Shown piece by piece: positions 22,496-34,987 of a stretch of DNA of 64,000 nucleotides. The translations under genes and the position numbers were made by a program. The DNA comes from Penicillium oxalicum (lineage: Eukaryota > Ascomycota > Eurotiomycetes > Eurotiales > Aspergillaceae). How positions within the stretch are numbered: position 1 is the stretch's first letter; every line of letters begins with the position of its first letter. The notes below the pieces were generated by a model. That model did not search any database. It saw only the letters and a program-made list of their open reading frames with translations, and was not told the origin of the DNA. The stretch spans positions 3,906,001 to 3,970,000 of the forward strand of contig NC_064652.1 in the NCBI RefSeq assembly GCF_001723175.1. Direction: 5' to 3'.

Positions 22496-23586
22496 CGGGC
22501 TATCGGGTTTGTCGCAAAAGCAACTCGGTTGGTTTACCAGAGGGACAATGTGAAGGAAGAACAAGAGTTAATCGAGGCGGGAGATTGTCCTATCATATGC
22601 TGAGAATGAGAAACGGCGTCGTGAGCCTTCTTCACCTTAGCCGTCACGGTTCCACTTATGATCAAACACGCCGATCGGAAAACCTTGTATTGTCAACCTG
22701 AAGCCAGATCACTGTTGATATATGGTAATCAGGAAGGACGAGAAAACACGAGGGTTGAATCATCAGCGCGAACATGCAGCGATGCCATATAGTGATACCA
22801 TGCAATGTCGCTGGATGGAGGTGTTTGACCGGTGCCAGCACGTTTTGCTCACATTTTTTTAGGATATCCAGAATATTACTGCCTTCATTCCTCCACGGGA
22901 TCGGCACCGGCCAGTCGCCTGCCTAAGCTTGCATGGAATTGGCCGCAGAGAGTCAAGAGCGACTTCCTAATTCATGCAATGCGACCCCAATGGACACCTG
23001 AGGGTAATTACTAGCTTCCATGCAAGACCGTGGTGAGCCACAGCAATTCACAAACTCACCAGGAGTGGACATCCTGTCTTTGTCTGGCTCTAGTTTTCCC
23101 CTGCTTCGGGTAATCTTACTTGATGGAGCATTGCTGATGCTGCATGAGGTTACGACGGGGCCGAAGTCAGTCCAGTCATATGGACCCTGAGCCGGTTGAA
23201 CCGCATTTGACTACGCTCTTATGCACAGGTGCCAGAATGCATCGTCAGCGGAAATCCGGCCGGTTCCTGCAGGATCATTGAATCAATGCAATTAGTCCGA
23301 TGGATTCCTCTGACTTGGCCTGAAAATTGCTGACCCATCTGAATGAAGACAAGCTGTCTTTCCGAACAATCCTCCGTGACTGGAGACTTTTGGGAGATCC
23401 ATCCCACATTGACAAACCACTGAAGAGCTGTTGACGAACCAGAAAATCTTCAGGAAACGAAGGAAAAAACAAAATAAGAAGGACGATGGTCGCACCATGA
23501 ATTCCTGCCGCCATCGTAAGATAAAAGTCGCCAACGTCTCGCGCACCCCTTCCCCTTGAAGGATCATCCTCCCGTCGCCATCATCA
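22496..23586. promoter_or_regulatory. Divergent intergenic region between ankyrin gene and aminotransferase
   Basis: About 1.1 kb between divergent starts with no coding signal. GTCTCGCGCA at 23536-23545 differs from the recalled TOXE site ATCTCNCGNA only at its first base and lies about 45 bp before the aminotransferase ATG. Confidence 0.4.
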
Positions 23587-25063
23587 TGACTTTTCCTCCC
23601 GCGCCCGCGGCCGAAGTTGGTCAGTCATGAGCGCACACATTTATCCAGGAGGAGTTGGATTGGATCCCCGAGCTGACATGGACAGGCAGACTGGACGAAG
23701 CTCGGCCTCGCCGTGACCGACATGGGTGAGTGCGAACCCTGCGAGACTTGAGCTATTGTCCCATGCGGTATCATTCCGTCAGTACCTGACGGTCGCGCCG
23801 ATCATTCTTAGTCAACGGCCATGTGCAATCGACCTATTCGGTGGAAAAGGGCGAGTGGACGGCGCCCCGCTTTGTGGTTGATCCATTCATTCGCGTGCAT
23901 GGGTTGGCGCCGGGCTTGAATTACGGTCAGCAGGTGTACGAGGGTCTCAAGGGTACGTGAAGAATAGGTCCCCGTTGGTCGCATTCCAATCACCATGTCT
24001 CGTCTTTGGATTCAGCCGCACCAGGACGCATGACTATTGTGGACACAGCAAGAGGAGGCACTCATTTACCCATGTTGAGAATGAACTCAGCGCAACAAAA
24101 GAATCTCCATCTCACTGACCGATCTCCTCAGCTTACCGGACTCGAAACGGCAAGATCCAGATCTTCCGGCCCGAATACCATGCTGCGCGTATGCAGCACT
24201 CGGCCGAAGTAGTGTCGATCCCTCCAGTACCTATCGAACATTTCATTACGGCGATCAACGTAGCGGTCGCGCGCAACGCAGAATGGGTCCCTCCCTACGA
24301 AAGTGGTGCGGCATTGTACATTCGGCCGGTGTTGTTTGGCTCCAGTGGTCACCTGGCCTTGACTCCTCCCACCGAGTACACCTTCTGCGTCTATGTTCAT
24401 CCGTTCAGCAGCTACCATGGAGTGGCTCCCTTGCCGGCGGTGGTGATGGAACATTTTGACCGCGCTGCGCCCAAGGGCACCGGCCACGCGAAGGTCGGCG
24501 GTAACTATGCTCCCGTCATGAAGTGGTCGCAGGCCGCGTCCAAAGAAGGATTTCCTATGACTCTGCACCTGGACAGCAAAACGGGGGAGGAAATTGATGA
24601 GTTCTCTACTTCAGGCTTTATGGGTGTGCGGTTGGAGGTCCAGGACAACGAGCAAGAACGCGTTGTGCTCGTGGTCCCCAAAAGTGACAACATCATCAAT
24701 AGCGTCACGTCCAACAGTTTGATGGAGATTGGAAAGAGGCTGGGCTATCAGGTTGAAAACCGCTCAGTAAGTCAACCGTCAGGCTCGAGATCCCGAGGAG
24801 CAATCCCGACTGACTCGAAATAATCAATGCAGGTCAAGTACTCGGAGTTGTCAACTTTCAGCGAAGTCATGGCGGTAGGAACGGCCGCTTGTTTAGTCCC
24901 AATCTCTTCGATCACGCATCGGTCGCGAGGTGACCATTTCGTTTACACAGAGGAGAAGAACGCAGGCCCGGTGTGCCAAAAGCTGTATGCGGAGCTGACT
25001 AGCGTCCAACGCGGAGAAAACCAGGACTATCCGGATTGGCATTTCGAGGTGAAGCAGGCCTAG
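23587..25063 (+). CDS. Branched-chain-amino-acid aminotransferase family enzyme (TOXF-like role)
   Basis: PLP-dependent fold-type IV transaminase. Five exons read cleanly: 23587-23619, 23690-23725, 23812-23952, 24132-24766 and 24833-25063. Family features: DWTKLGLAVTDM and the VNGHV...EKGEW opening, NYGQQVYEGLK, YIRPVLFGSSGHLALTP, the PLP lysine in GHAKVGGNYAP, EEIDEFSTSGFMGV and the C-terminal SELSTFSEVMAVGTAA. Complete for a fungal BCAT-like enzyme, roughly 360 aa; no clear mitochondrial presequence, so probably cytosolic. In HC-toxin biosynthesis TOXF of this family is thought to install the amino group of the 2-amino-decanoic-type residue; with dedicated FAS genes beside it, transamination of an oxidised fatty acid is the likely job here. 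That substrate is inferred; a role in Leu/Ile/Val supply is possible. Confidence 0.9.
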
Positions 25064-26121
25064 ATTCGTAATTTACACCAGTCCTTGGAACAGAAATTCA
25101 TCAAGTTCAATTTTTTATGATTTCCACCTTCTGCACGGAGCGTCATCCCTCTACTAAGGTCAATCCTTTATTCAAGCTTCTCCCAGCTTACATACATACC
25201 TACAGTAGGTTCCATGCAAACGTTTCTGCAGAGCTTACAGTACGTTTGACCGGGTACCGTACTGTTGATCCTTCGAAGCTGGAGTTCCCTGTAATGCAGC
25301 CCAGTGTCCACCATTTATTAGGTACATACACATGTACTGTACCTCAAGTGGGCCATCGGCGCTGGGAAAAGATTAAAGCAGATACAGTAATACTATAAGT
25401 ATCCAAAACCCCTGGTTGACTAGTACAGTAGCCTGCATATTTTTTTTGGACTTTGATTATTGCCCTTTGACGGCACAGCCAAGGTTCAAGACGGTTTAGC
25501 AGGAAAGCCTCGGAACAAAGATATGGTGGACACTGCAGATTCTACAGTACAGTATGAGCGTGATTCTGATTGGCCAATCGTGGTCCGATCACTGCTGACC
25601 GCTGGTATCACGAGGCCACCCGTAATTAAGGTTCTGGGTTCCTCACATTTCAGGCTTGCAGGCGGGACTAATTTGCCCCCGGTCCTCCGCTTATCCACAC
25701 TCACGACGCGGCCCGTCCGTGGCAGTTTCACCTGGCAGGATCGTTTGCGCAAGCAATCCTGCGGGGGTAATAATCACGGTTCACATCTGAGAACATCCGC
25801 CTGCAGGAGAGAGCAGGAACTTTTCATCATCATGTTGTTCTCAATTGCTAATCTGAAATTTTCAAATGGGACATTCCGAAGCCAAAGAGCTAGCACATGT
25901 TCCCTTGATGTGAGACTTATGTCACTGTTGACGTCAAGTATCAGGGTGGACTTCAATCATTGCACCACCAAACATAAGTTGATGCAATGGAGGCAAGCAT
26001 TTTATCCCTTCTGTAAACCAAGCGAGGTCCAAATCTATGCACAAAATGCCAAACCCTGTGGGTTAACCCCCCCATCACCGCCACACAATGCACTCGGAAT
26101 TCAAAAGGAACAACACTCATC
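25064..26121. other. Convergent non-coding region with TACAGTA repeats
   Basis: Lies between the 3' ends of the aminotransferase and the P450. A 240-codon open frame exists on the plus strand but has no start ATG and no domain-like character. The heptamer TACAGTA occurs seven times in either orientation within 25201-25554 (25201, 25236, 25335 reverse, 25383, 25424, 25543, 25548). A CRE-like TGACGTCA sits at 25929-25936. Confidence 0.5.
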
Positions 26122-28009
26122 TCACTGTCGCAGACGAAGCTGGATCAGCGGCCCGTTTTTGGCCGCTGTTACATGGTCTCGAAGCTGATATTCCAGTTCG
26201 CGATGACGACCCGGTCCGTCCTTGGCCGAACCACCCCCCACTTTCTCCATTCCAGGAGCAAGTCTAAAGTCATACTTGCACAACAAATAAGCCATGGTGA
26301 GGCTGAGCTCAGTCAAGGCGAGGCCTTTACCAAGACAGCTTCGAGGACCGACGGAGAAGGGCGTGAATGCCGATCGGGCAGCTTGAACCTCTGCAGGTTC
26401 CCCGAGCCAACGTTCAGGGCGGTATTCGAATGGTTGCGGATAATATTCGGGGTTATGGTGAATGGCGTAGATGCAGGTGCCAACGTCATACCCGCGAGGA
26501 ATCACATGGCCGTCAATGATAACATTGTCCTGGGCGACCTCACGCCACAAAGAGCTGCCAGCTGGAGGTGACATCCGCAAGCTCTCGTCGATGCAGGCTC
26601 GCAAATACACACAGTCTGTCAAGTTTGGCCCGAGAGTGACATCATCCGGGTTGGCAAATGCGCTACGAACCTCGTTCTTCACTCGCTCATAGACGTCGGG
26701 GTAGTGGCCAAGGTAGAAGAACATGGAGGCGATCGCAGTAGATGTGGTGTCGGAACCTGATATGGTTAGCGTGAACAGTACCGACTGAGAGAAGTTGAAG
26801 CTGTGACGATCTCAACATACCGGCCACAATGAGAGTTGTGCTTTCTGCACCAATCTCCGCAGGGGTGAACCCCTGGTTGGTCTCAGCGTCTTTGGCATCC
26901 AGCAAGAAAGAAAACACATCCTTCCTCTTCAAAGTTTTGGCAGCCATTCGCTGCTTCAACAGATCGGTGACAAAGCGAATGAACTTGTTGCGGCCTTTGA
27001 TTGCATGAGGGAATAATTTTCGGTCCAGCCGACGTGTGGATAGCTCGCTAGCTTGTAACAGAACACCAGTCCTGACATTAGAGTCTTCGATACATTGGAC
27101 AATGTCTCGATTCTCGGGGCTTCCGATCAAGTTGAAGCTTTCGCCAAAAACAAGCTTGGACATGATGTCGAATGTCAAGTAGTTTGCTGGGTAAAATACA
27201 TTCGCTGGTCAGTTATCCTTTGCGAAGACTACTCTTCTTTCATGAATCACCAACGTCAAGGGATGCGAGAGACCTACACCACTTTCCCATGTTTTGGGGC
27301 TCGGACCAGTCACCCGCGGGCGTATCCTGGACAAGAGCCTCACAAAATGACTTGACTAGCTCCATGATGGCATCCTGAAATCCTCGAAGAGCGTTGTCTC
27401 CAAATCCTTGGCCAATGGTGCGACGCTTGCGGCCGTGTTGCTTCTTGTCAATGAGAGTCAGAGTGTTGGGAGCGCGGTGAACCATTGCCTTATAGACGGC
27501 GGATTTTTGGAATTGCTTCGTAAAAGCATAGATGTCTGACAGAAACGGATATTAGTACGGAGATTTGGATCCATCAACGGGTGTTACGTACCCTTCAAGC
27601 CAGTGTTCGTGTTGACCAAGATCCGATCCGGTGCATATCGAACAATGTCCCCTTTCCAAATACTGTCAACAAAACTTTCGAGCCCGTTTTAAAAGAAGAG
27701 GCATACTACGGACCGTATTTTTCGTGGCATTGCAGCATGTTTATGTGCACATCCCCCTTCCACGCATGATACCCACCGTAGAGATTCGTGATCTTAGCGA
27801 AGAAGGGCCCCGGGAATTTGGCAAGGGGATGAAACCAAACACGATAGACAATGATGTGTAGAACCTAAATCATCAAGTAAAAGTCAGTATTTCCCAATTT
27901 AACTCGTCGGTCGCTGGCTTTCTGAACTCACATAGGCGAGAAAAGCGAGCCCAATGCTCTCAACAATGGCAAGAACCGACACTCCACGGATCTGCTGAAT
28001 TGCCCACAT
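26122..28009 (-). CDS. Cytochrome P450 monooxygenase
   Basis: Heme-thiolate oxygenase, microsomal by its N-terminal hydrophobic helix (VLAIVESIGLAFLAYVLHII). Six exons can be joined; examples are LAY|VLHIIVY, HEKYG|DIVRYAPDR, GLK|DIYAF, GKW|SNYLTFDIM and VAG|SDTTSTA. Landmarks: proline-rich hinge FHPLAKFPGPFF, I-helix AGSDTTS, K-helix ESLR (ExxR), PERW, and heme loop FSVGPRSCLGKG with the cysteine ligand. Stop at 26122, start ATG at 28009 (MWAIQQIRG). It diverges from FAS alpha over a 0.7-kb gap. HC-toxin/apicidin-type pathways need oxidation of the fatty chain before transamination and at the distal carbonyl; this enzyme is a candidate for one such step. Regiochemistry cannot be read from sequence. 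Confidence 0.92.
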
Positions 28010-28718
28010 GGTGACAGAAAATGAAGAACTTAGACGACTTCCTGCAGTGCTATCATCAAGACTATCTAAAAGGTCTTGGTCAAGAAAGCAACATTGCCCG
28101 CGAAAAGTACCACGAGATCAAGGGGGTGGTACGTTCTGCCCCAAGGAGATTTGAATTGGTGTTAGGAAAGACAAAGTTCAACTTGCGGCTCGTTGCAATC
28201 TTTGCATTGTCATCTTCCCACTCTCGCATGATGACCTGGCCCGTTGCTCTTGAATCGCTGATCCTACAGGAATGGCTCGATTGAGCGAAAAGCATGTCAG
28301 TGCATCCATACTGGTCAGCACCGATCCAAGTCCTGACTCCGCCCGTGCACGTCAGCCTCGCGCCCGCGGATGTCTGTCGCATCATCATGCAGGGTCAGCC
28401 GCTAGTCTTATTTCTGGTTTTCTAACTCCTAAAAGACGCTTAAGCCAACGACGTATGATAATATGCTAGTCATCTTCCATTCACGTGGGGCGAGACTCAG
28501 GCAAAAGACCATATGGAAGCTCTCAGCTGCAGAGAAGATGATGGGGTGGGTCACTGCCGGAACTCATGAAGGGCGACCAAGCTCACGCAACATGGCATCA
28601 GAATCAGCGTGTAGAAGAGGAATATAGATGACAACAGATTCGATCCTCGATCCAACGGATTTATTCTAATCAACAATGCCCACGGTGGTGTGACATTCTC
28701 ACAATGGTATCCGTCACA
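28010..28718. promoter_or_regulatory. Divergent promoter region between P450 and FAS alpha
   Basis: 709 bp between divergent ATGs. Short frames here have no domain character. GCACGTCA at 28347-28354 is TGACGTGC on the other strand, one base from the TGACGTGA Api-box I recall for the apicidin-F bANK regulator. Confidence 0.45.
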
Positions 28719-31700
28719 ATGCAGCCCCAGATCGAGCAACAATTAGCATATTTGCTCCTGGTGGAGCTGCTAGCGTAAGTGAGCCTTGGTTGACATCCAC
28801 AACGGGATTTGTTAGTCCTGACCATTCTACTAAATTATCTTTGAAACACTGTAGACATCAATTCGCTTCGCCGGTCCAATGGTCAGTCCCCTTCTAGTTG
28901 AGGATACCACGAGAGTGCCAGGTCGCTCATTATTGTTTATAGGATTGCCACACAGGATGTCCTTCTCAGGGACTTCAACGTCGAGCGATTTATTGAAATT
29001 GGACCAGCAGATACCCTCACTGGAATGCTCAAGAAGACGGTATCACTGCATTTCAAATCCCATGATGCTGCGCGTCACATGACACGGCGCTTTCTGTCGT
29101 ATGCGCAAAATGCCCAAGAAATCCACTACCTTCTTGCATCGGCACCAGCGGGTGCAGCGGAAGGTCAGAAGAACGTCAGTTCAGCAACCAAATCGAAGGC
29201 TACCGCTTCGCCGCCAACCACAGCGCAAGCGACTGTGGCTGTGACTCAACAGAGCAGTGCACCGGAGACAGCGGTGTCGGCCAGTACATCGCTCCAAGTA
29301 ACGAATGTCGCCCCAATCTCCGACGTTCCAACTCCAGCCAGGGAAATTCTCTTGGCCATTGTAGGCAGCAAGCTGCGAAAGTACCATAATGAAGTGCCTG
29401 CGCAGCAGAGTATCAAGGCTCTCGCTAGTGGTATGTCAGCCATTCCCTCACAAATCGTAATCATCATACTTACTATATGTGTCCAGGTCGATCAACAATG
29501 GAGAATGAGATCGTAGGAGATCTCGACGCAGAATTTGGAAGTCTCCCCGAAAAGCCAGAAGATATTTCCCTCGAGCAACTCGCTGGTATGCTCGAGTCCG
29601 GACCTGCGTTTTCGGGTCAATTGCGAAAGATGTCCACCGGTCTGGTCTCAAAATTCTTTGCACAAAAGCTCCCGGCGGGATTCGCCAGTGGAGACGTTCG
29701 CGATTACCTGCAGACTCTCGATGGGGTCTCGGCGAGGGCCGCCAAAACGCGGTCCTTCTTCGAGCGAGCACAACACAAAGCGCTTCAAGACTAGGGAGTA
29801 CCAAGGAAGCAGAGTCATTCTTTGATAATGTTGTTCAAGAATATGCAAAGGACAGCGGAATTGATGTATCAACTCCTGCTCAAGGAACAAAAACCGCAGT
29901 GGCTGTTGCAGCCCCGGTAGACAGCGCTGCTTTAGGAGCTGTCATCAAAGACCAGGACAAACTGAAAGCATCCCTGATGGAATTGTACGCGCGGCTCTTG
30001 GGCAAAAACTTGCGCCAAGACGCCCAAGAGGCACTCAAAGCTCATTTGGCAACCGCTGAACTCCAAAACCAACTGGACGACATCACCGCTGAGGTGGGCG
30101 ACTTCTTCTTGGCTGGTATTCGTCCTCTCTGGTCGGCCGCTAAGGTTCGACGTTTCCACTCAAGCTGGAACTGGGTTTTGCAAGATGCCCTTGACCTCTA
30201 TCACAGAGTGTTGCGGGGTGATTTCCCCGACGCCAACTTCGCAAAATATACCAATGCCATTGCAAACAGGTCCAGTCCTCGTCTGCTCCGCATGATGGAA
30301 TATCTTGCGAATAGTGAGTCGTCTATCTGGGCCTCACGAGCTCCCGAGGCTAAAGCCGCCATGAATCGTCTGCTCAGTAGGTGCCAGACGACCCGGGAAC
30401 CAATATTTGAGCCTCTGGCCGCCAACTTCGACGCTTTCATCAAGGGTCCTAGCACAGAGGTAGACGAGGATGGGAATATCAAGTACTTGGAGATTCCCCG
30501 TGGTGACACACCTCTTATCGCCCCAATCACGATCGCCACTCGCATTCAGTCATCTTGGAAAATCGACCAGCGGTTAACGACAATGTACCGCGACCAAGTG
30601 CAATCGTCGTGGACTGAAGGAGTCACATTTCGTAACAAGTACGTTTTGATGACAGGTGTGAGTCCTGGATCGATCAATGCCGAGGTTCTCAAAGGGCTTC
30701 TGAGTGGAGGTGCGAAAGTGGTGGTCACCACTAGCAGCTACTCCTCGGCCACTTCTCGCTTTTATCAAAACGTATATGTCGAGTGTGGCGCACGGGGTTC
30801 TGAGCTTATTGTTGCTCCATTCAATCAGGGCAGCCAGCAAGATTTAGATGGTCTCGTGGAGTTCATCTTCTCAGATACTGGTCTTGGCTGGGACTTGGAC
30901 CATGTGATTCCTTTTGCCGCCATTTCAGAGGCAGGCCGTGAGATCGATGGTATTGATTCCCGCTCAGAGCTCGCTCATCGAATCATGCTCACCAATACAT
31001 TGCGTCTGCTGGGTGCAATCAAGAAGAAGAAGCAGGCGCGTGGATATCGCACACGCCCCACTCAAGTGATTCTCCCTCTGTCTCCCAATCATGGTGCCTT
31101 CGGTAATGACGGCCTGTACGGCGAGTCAAAGATTGCCCTCGAAACTTTGTTTGAAAAGTGGCATTCTGAGAGTTGGTCTGCGTACCTGTCCATTTGTGGT
31201 GCGGTCATTGGGTGGACTCGAGGTACTGGTCTCATGGCGGACAACAACGTCGTTGCTGCAGGCATTGAGCGCCACGGTGTGCAAACCTTCTCAACAACTG
31301 AGATGGCCGCGTATATCCTCGTTCTACTTACCCGAAAATTCGCCAGCCAATGCAACATTCAGCCTCTTTACGCCGATCTTACCGGAGGATTGAACACTAT
31401 GGAGAACCTCAAGGCAACTTTGGACCAAATTCGCCGAGCCATACATGATCAAAGCACCCTCAGACGAAACTTGGCAAAAGAAAGAGAGGCGGAGGAGAAA
31501 CTCATGGCACTCCGCCAGCCAGTCGCGGAAGAAACGTCAGCTCAGCCTCCCCTCGCAAACATTCCGTTCACATTTCCGAAGCTTCCAAATGAAAAGACTG
31601 AAATCGAACCGCTTCGGGAAAGACTTCTCGGGATGGCGAATCTCGATCGTGTTGTTGTCGTCACTGGTTTCTCAGAAGTTGGGCCATTTGGAAATGCTCG

Positions 31701-33889
31701 CACCCGATGGCAAATGGAATCTACAGGTCGTCTCTCGCTGGAAGGATGCGTTGAAATGGCGTGGATGATGGGACTCATCAAACATCACAACGGCATACTG
31801 GATGGCAAGCATTACACTGGATGGGTTGATGCTAAGACGCAAAAACCCGTGCAAGATCTCGATGTCAAAGCTCGTTATGAAGAACACATTCTTTCACACA
31901 CGGGCATCCGCTTAGTGGACACAAGCCTAGACTCCCATGAGCCCGGCAAGCGACCTCTCTTACAAGAGATTGTGCTAGAGGAAGATTTACCGCCGTTCGA
32001 GGTCTCCCCGGAAGTCGCACAACAGCTTGTGCACGAGCACGGGGAGGCACGCGTTGACTTTTTGCCGCACGGTGAGCGATGTGTGGTGAGTCTGAAAAAG
32101 GGTGCCGTTTTGATGGTTCCCAAAGCCTTGAACTACAGCCATGCTGTTGCAGGATTAGTCCCAACCGGTTGGGATGCACGCACGTATGGCATCCCCGACG
32201 ACATCGTGAGCCAAGTCGACCGAGGAACCCTTTTCACCCTGGTCAGCACAGTCGAGGCGCTCATCGCATCCGGTATTACCGACCCGTACGAATTGTATCA
32301 GTATATCCATGTTTCTGAATTTGGAAATTGCATCGGCTCCGGTGTCGGCGGAATGCAGTCTTTAAAGAAGATGTTCCAAGATCGATATCTCGATAAAGAG
32401 GTTCAGAAAGATATTCTCCAGGAAACCTTCATCAACACTACCGCAGCCTGGGTCAACATGCTTTTACTGTCTTCCTCGGGACCCATTCGGACAGCAGTTG
32501 GTGCATGTGCGACCTCTGTCGAATCCCTGGAGACAGGGTACGAGACCATTGCCACTGGCCGGGCCAAGATATGTCTGGTGGGAGGGTATGACGATATGAC
32601 CCAGACCATCGCGGAAGAATTTGCCAACATGAAGGCCACTACCGATGCGGCTGGAGAAGCAAAGAAAGGCCGACTTCCTCACGAAATGTCTCGTCCTTCT
32701 GCGGAGAGCCGCAGTGGCTTTGTCGAAGCTCAGGGAAGCGGCATTCAGGTTATCACCTCCGCCCAGTTGGCACTGAGCCTCGGTTTGCCAATCCAGGGCA
32801 TCATCGCTTGGGTAGGCACCGCCAGCGACAAGATCGGTCGGTCTGTGCCAGCTCCAGGACAAGGAATCCTCACCAATGCCCGCGAGCAACCCGCCAGCCG
32901 ATTCCCATCGCCGCTTCTCGATTTGCAATACCGCAAACGTCGCCTCGCAGCTCGCTTTGTGCAAATTCAAGAGTCGATCGACCTGGAAATTGAGAGCATG
33001 AGCGCACAGCTTAGCAACGGGGAAGGCGTCATTCCCAATGCTCACATGGAAGAGTACGAGCATCATTTGAATTTCGTACGGCAAGAAGCCGAACGCCAAC
33101 GCAAGGAAGCCTTGGACATGTTCGGCAATGATTTCTGGAAGAACCAAAGTTCAATTTCGCCAATCCGCGGCGCGCTCGCGGTCTTCGGACTAACTATTGG
33201 TCGGTCGCCCTTTGTTCTTTGAACATAATCTAGATCCCTTCACTTATTGCGCAAGTGTACTAACTGCGACGGTTTTAGATGATCTTGACTTCGTCACTAT
33301 GCATGGTACTAGCACCGTGATGAATGATAAGAACGAACCAGCCGTCCTTGAATCACAGATGAAACATCTCGGCCGCACGCCAGGCAATCCGTTTTTTGCC
33401 ATTTCGCAAAAGTATCTAACTGGACACCCCAAGGGCGCTGCGGGAGCATGGATGCTCAACGGTGGTCTGCAGGTGCTAGACAGTGGATTGATTCCTGGGA
33501 ACCGGAACCTCGATAGTGTGGACGATCGTCTCGAGAGGAATGAGTACATCGTCTATCCCAACCACAGCATTCAGACGGGTGGTCTCAAAGCCTTCTCACT
33601 CACTTCCTTCGGCTTTGGTCAGAAGGGCGCTCAGGCAATTGTGGTGCATCCGCGGTATCTGTATGCAATGTTGGAAGCGAAGGAGTACGAAGAATACCGT
33701 GCGAAGCGCTTGACGCGTTATCGGAAGGCGTTCCGCTTTTTCCACCACGGTCTCGTGACCAACACGATGTTTGTCCCGAAGACCGACGCGCCATATTCAC
33801 CCGCACAACAGAACGCAATTTTGTTGAATCCAACAGCTCGAGCGACAGCGTCCTCGGGCTCGATGCCTCGGTATTCATTCAAGTCATGA
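28719..33889 (+). CDS. Fungal type I fatty acid synthase alpha subunit, secondary-metabolism type, with apparent frame break
   Basis: Elongates acyl chains on a built-in ACP. Exons: 28719-28774, 28855-28881, 28943-29430, 29487-33199 and 33279-33889. Order: malonyl/palmitoyl-transferase C-terminal piece (LLVELLAHQFASP), Ala/Thr-rich linker, ACP with carrier Ser in SGRSTMENE, ketoreductase ([19 protein letters not shown]), ketosynthase with catalytic Cys in GACATSVES and His in HGTST and [12 protein letters not shown]. The last intron (33200-33278) has a clear ACTAAC branch point, so the break there is not a mutation. At 29715-29718, however, the frame shifts while family similarity continues on both sides, best explained by two extra bases in a CTCT run; no intron fits. 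It ends soon after the ketosynthase, without the C-terminal phosphopantetheinyl transferase domain of housekeeping FAS alpha, as I recall for aflatoxin/sterigmatocystin FAS alphas. Partner of the beta subunit at 52225-58822. Confidence 0.9.
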
Positions 33890-34041
33890 TTGTGAAATGA
33901 AGGTTACGCAATTTGCAGCTTTTGTCAGTCTTTTCTTCGATCATTGTATCGAGTGTTCTTTACGCAGTGAAAGATTGGAACAGGAATTCTTAAGTTTTTG
34001 GTGTTGGTCTACCAGTGGGCTTTGTAATACAAATATGTGTA

Positions 34042-34085
34042 ACGTAATTCCCGGTCGGGCGGGCTACCCGGTCGAGCGGGCCACC
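34042..34085 (+). repeat. Left terminal inverted repeat of pogo-like element 2
   Basis: 44 bp: ACGTAATT, then two 17-bp units CCCGGTCGGGCGGGCTA and CCCGGTCGAGCGGGCCA, then CC. Same 8+17+17+2 plan as element 1, with only the first part of the 17-mer (CNCGGTC) shared. Confidence 0.95.
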
Positions 34086-34249
34086 CTCTCTAAAATCGCG
34101 TCTTCCTACTATCCTACCTAATTCAACCACCTACTATGCCACCAATTCGTACTGAATCCTCGCAGAAATTGGCTAATCAGGAGGGCAGGATCCTCTCAGC
34201 CCTTGATGATATTAAAAATAGCCGTATCAAATCTATTCGCGTAGTAGCG

Positions 34250-34987
34250 TGTTACGGACCTCAAAGAAGCGCGGGGGCCGCAGTTATTTGAGTAACGACT
34301 GAGGACCAATCATTCTACGGACACTAGGGAATAGCGTTGTCACGTGCGTTTCGGTATACTTGGGCGTGCCCCGAGGGACCCAAGGAGGAGACATTCAGGG
34401 CAGGCACCAGAAGCAGCCTACAGCTAACCGACACAAACGACACCCTCTTACTCTATGAGATGGTTAGCGCGACGCAGGAAACGGCCGCCATTTTACTAGC
34501 ACCGGAATTACACTACAAGTGCGAGTGACTAGTAACTTATCACGTGACTATATCCTATCGGTGATAGGATGGACTTATCGGTAATGAGTCCTAGCGTATT
34601 AGTAATAAGTCTCGACTTATCAGTAATAGGAAGGACTAGATATATAAGGACACTCTTTTTAATATTATGTATTTAGTTCTTCGCGATTAATTGCATATTG
34701 TTACTTGGTTACTACCTTGAAGCACTTTGCACTCTACGGTTTAACTCTAAGACAAACCTAACCTACAGGTAGGGGATTTACTTAGTAGTAACACTTAGTG
34801 ATTAACCTACTTGGCGCGCACCTCTAGCACGTCTTGCAAGACACTTAACAGGATTCAACCTACAGTAAGGCTTTATAAAGCAACGGTACGATTAAGAGAC
34901 TAGGTCTTAGGATTAGAAGTTAGGATAGTAGGCAAGTATCGGCCTAGGACGTTCTAACTCATAGTGACTAGTCGGCACCGCGTAATA
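34250..34987 (+). repeat. 5' LTR of the Gypsy element
   Basis: 738 bp, starts TGTTACGGACC and ends CACCGCGTAATA; aligned end to end with the copy at 41086-41823, differences being mostly transitions. Confidence 0.95.

Noticed and set aside
25460..26188. 242-codon plus-strand open frame
   Set aside because: No ATG at its start, no domain character, and it overlaps the 3' end of the P450 on the other strand.
33200..33278. Apparent frame break in the FAS alpha ketosynthase region
   Set aside because: A 79-bp intron with an ACTAAC branch point and TTTTAG acceptor joins TI to [13 protein letters not shown] exactly as the family expects.
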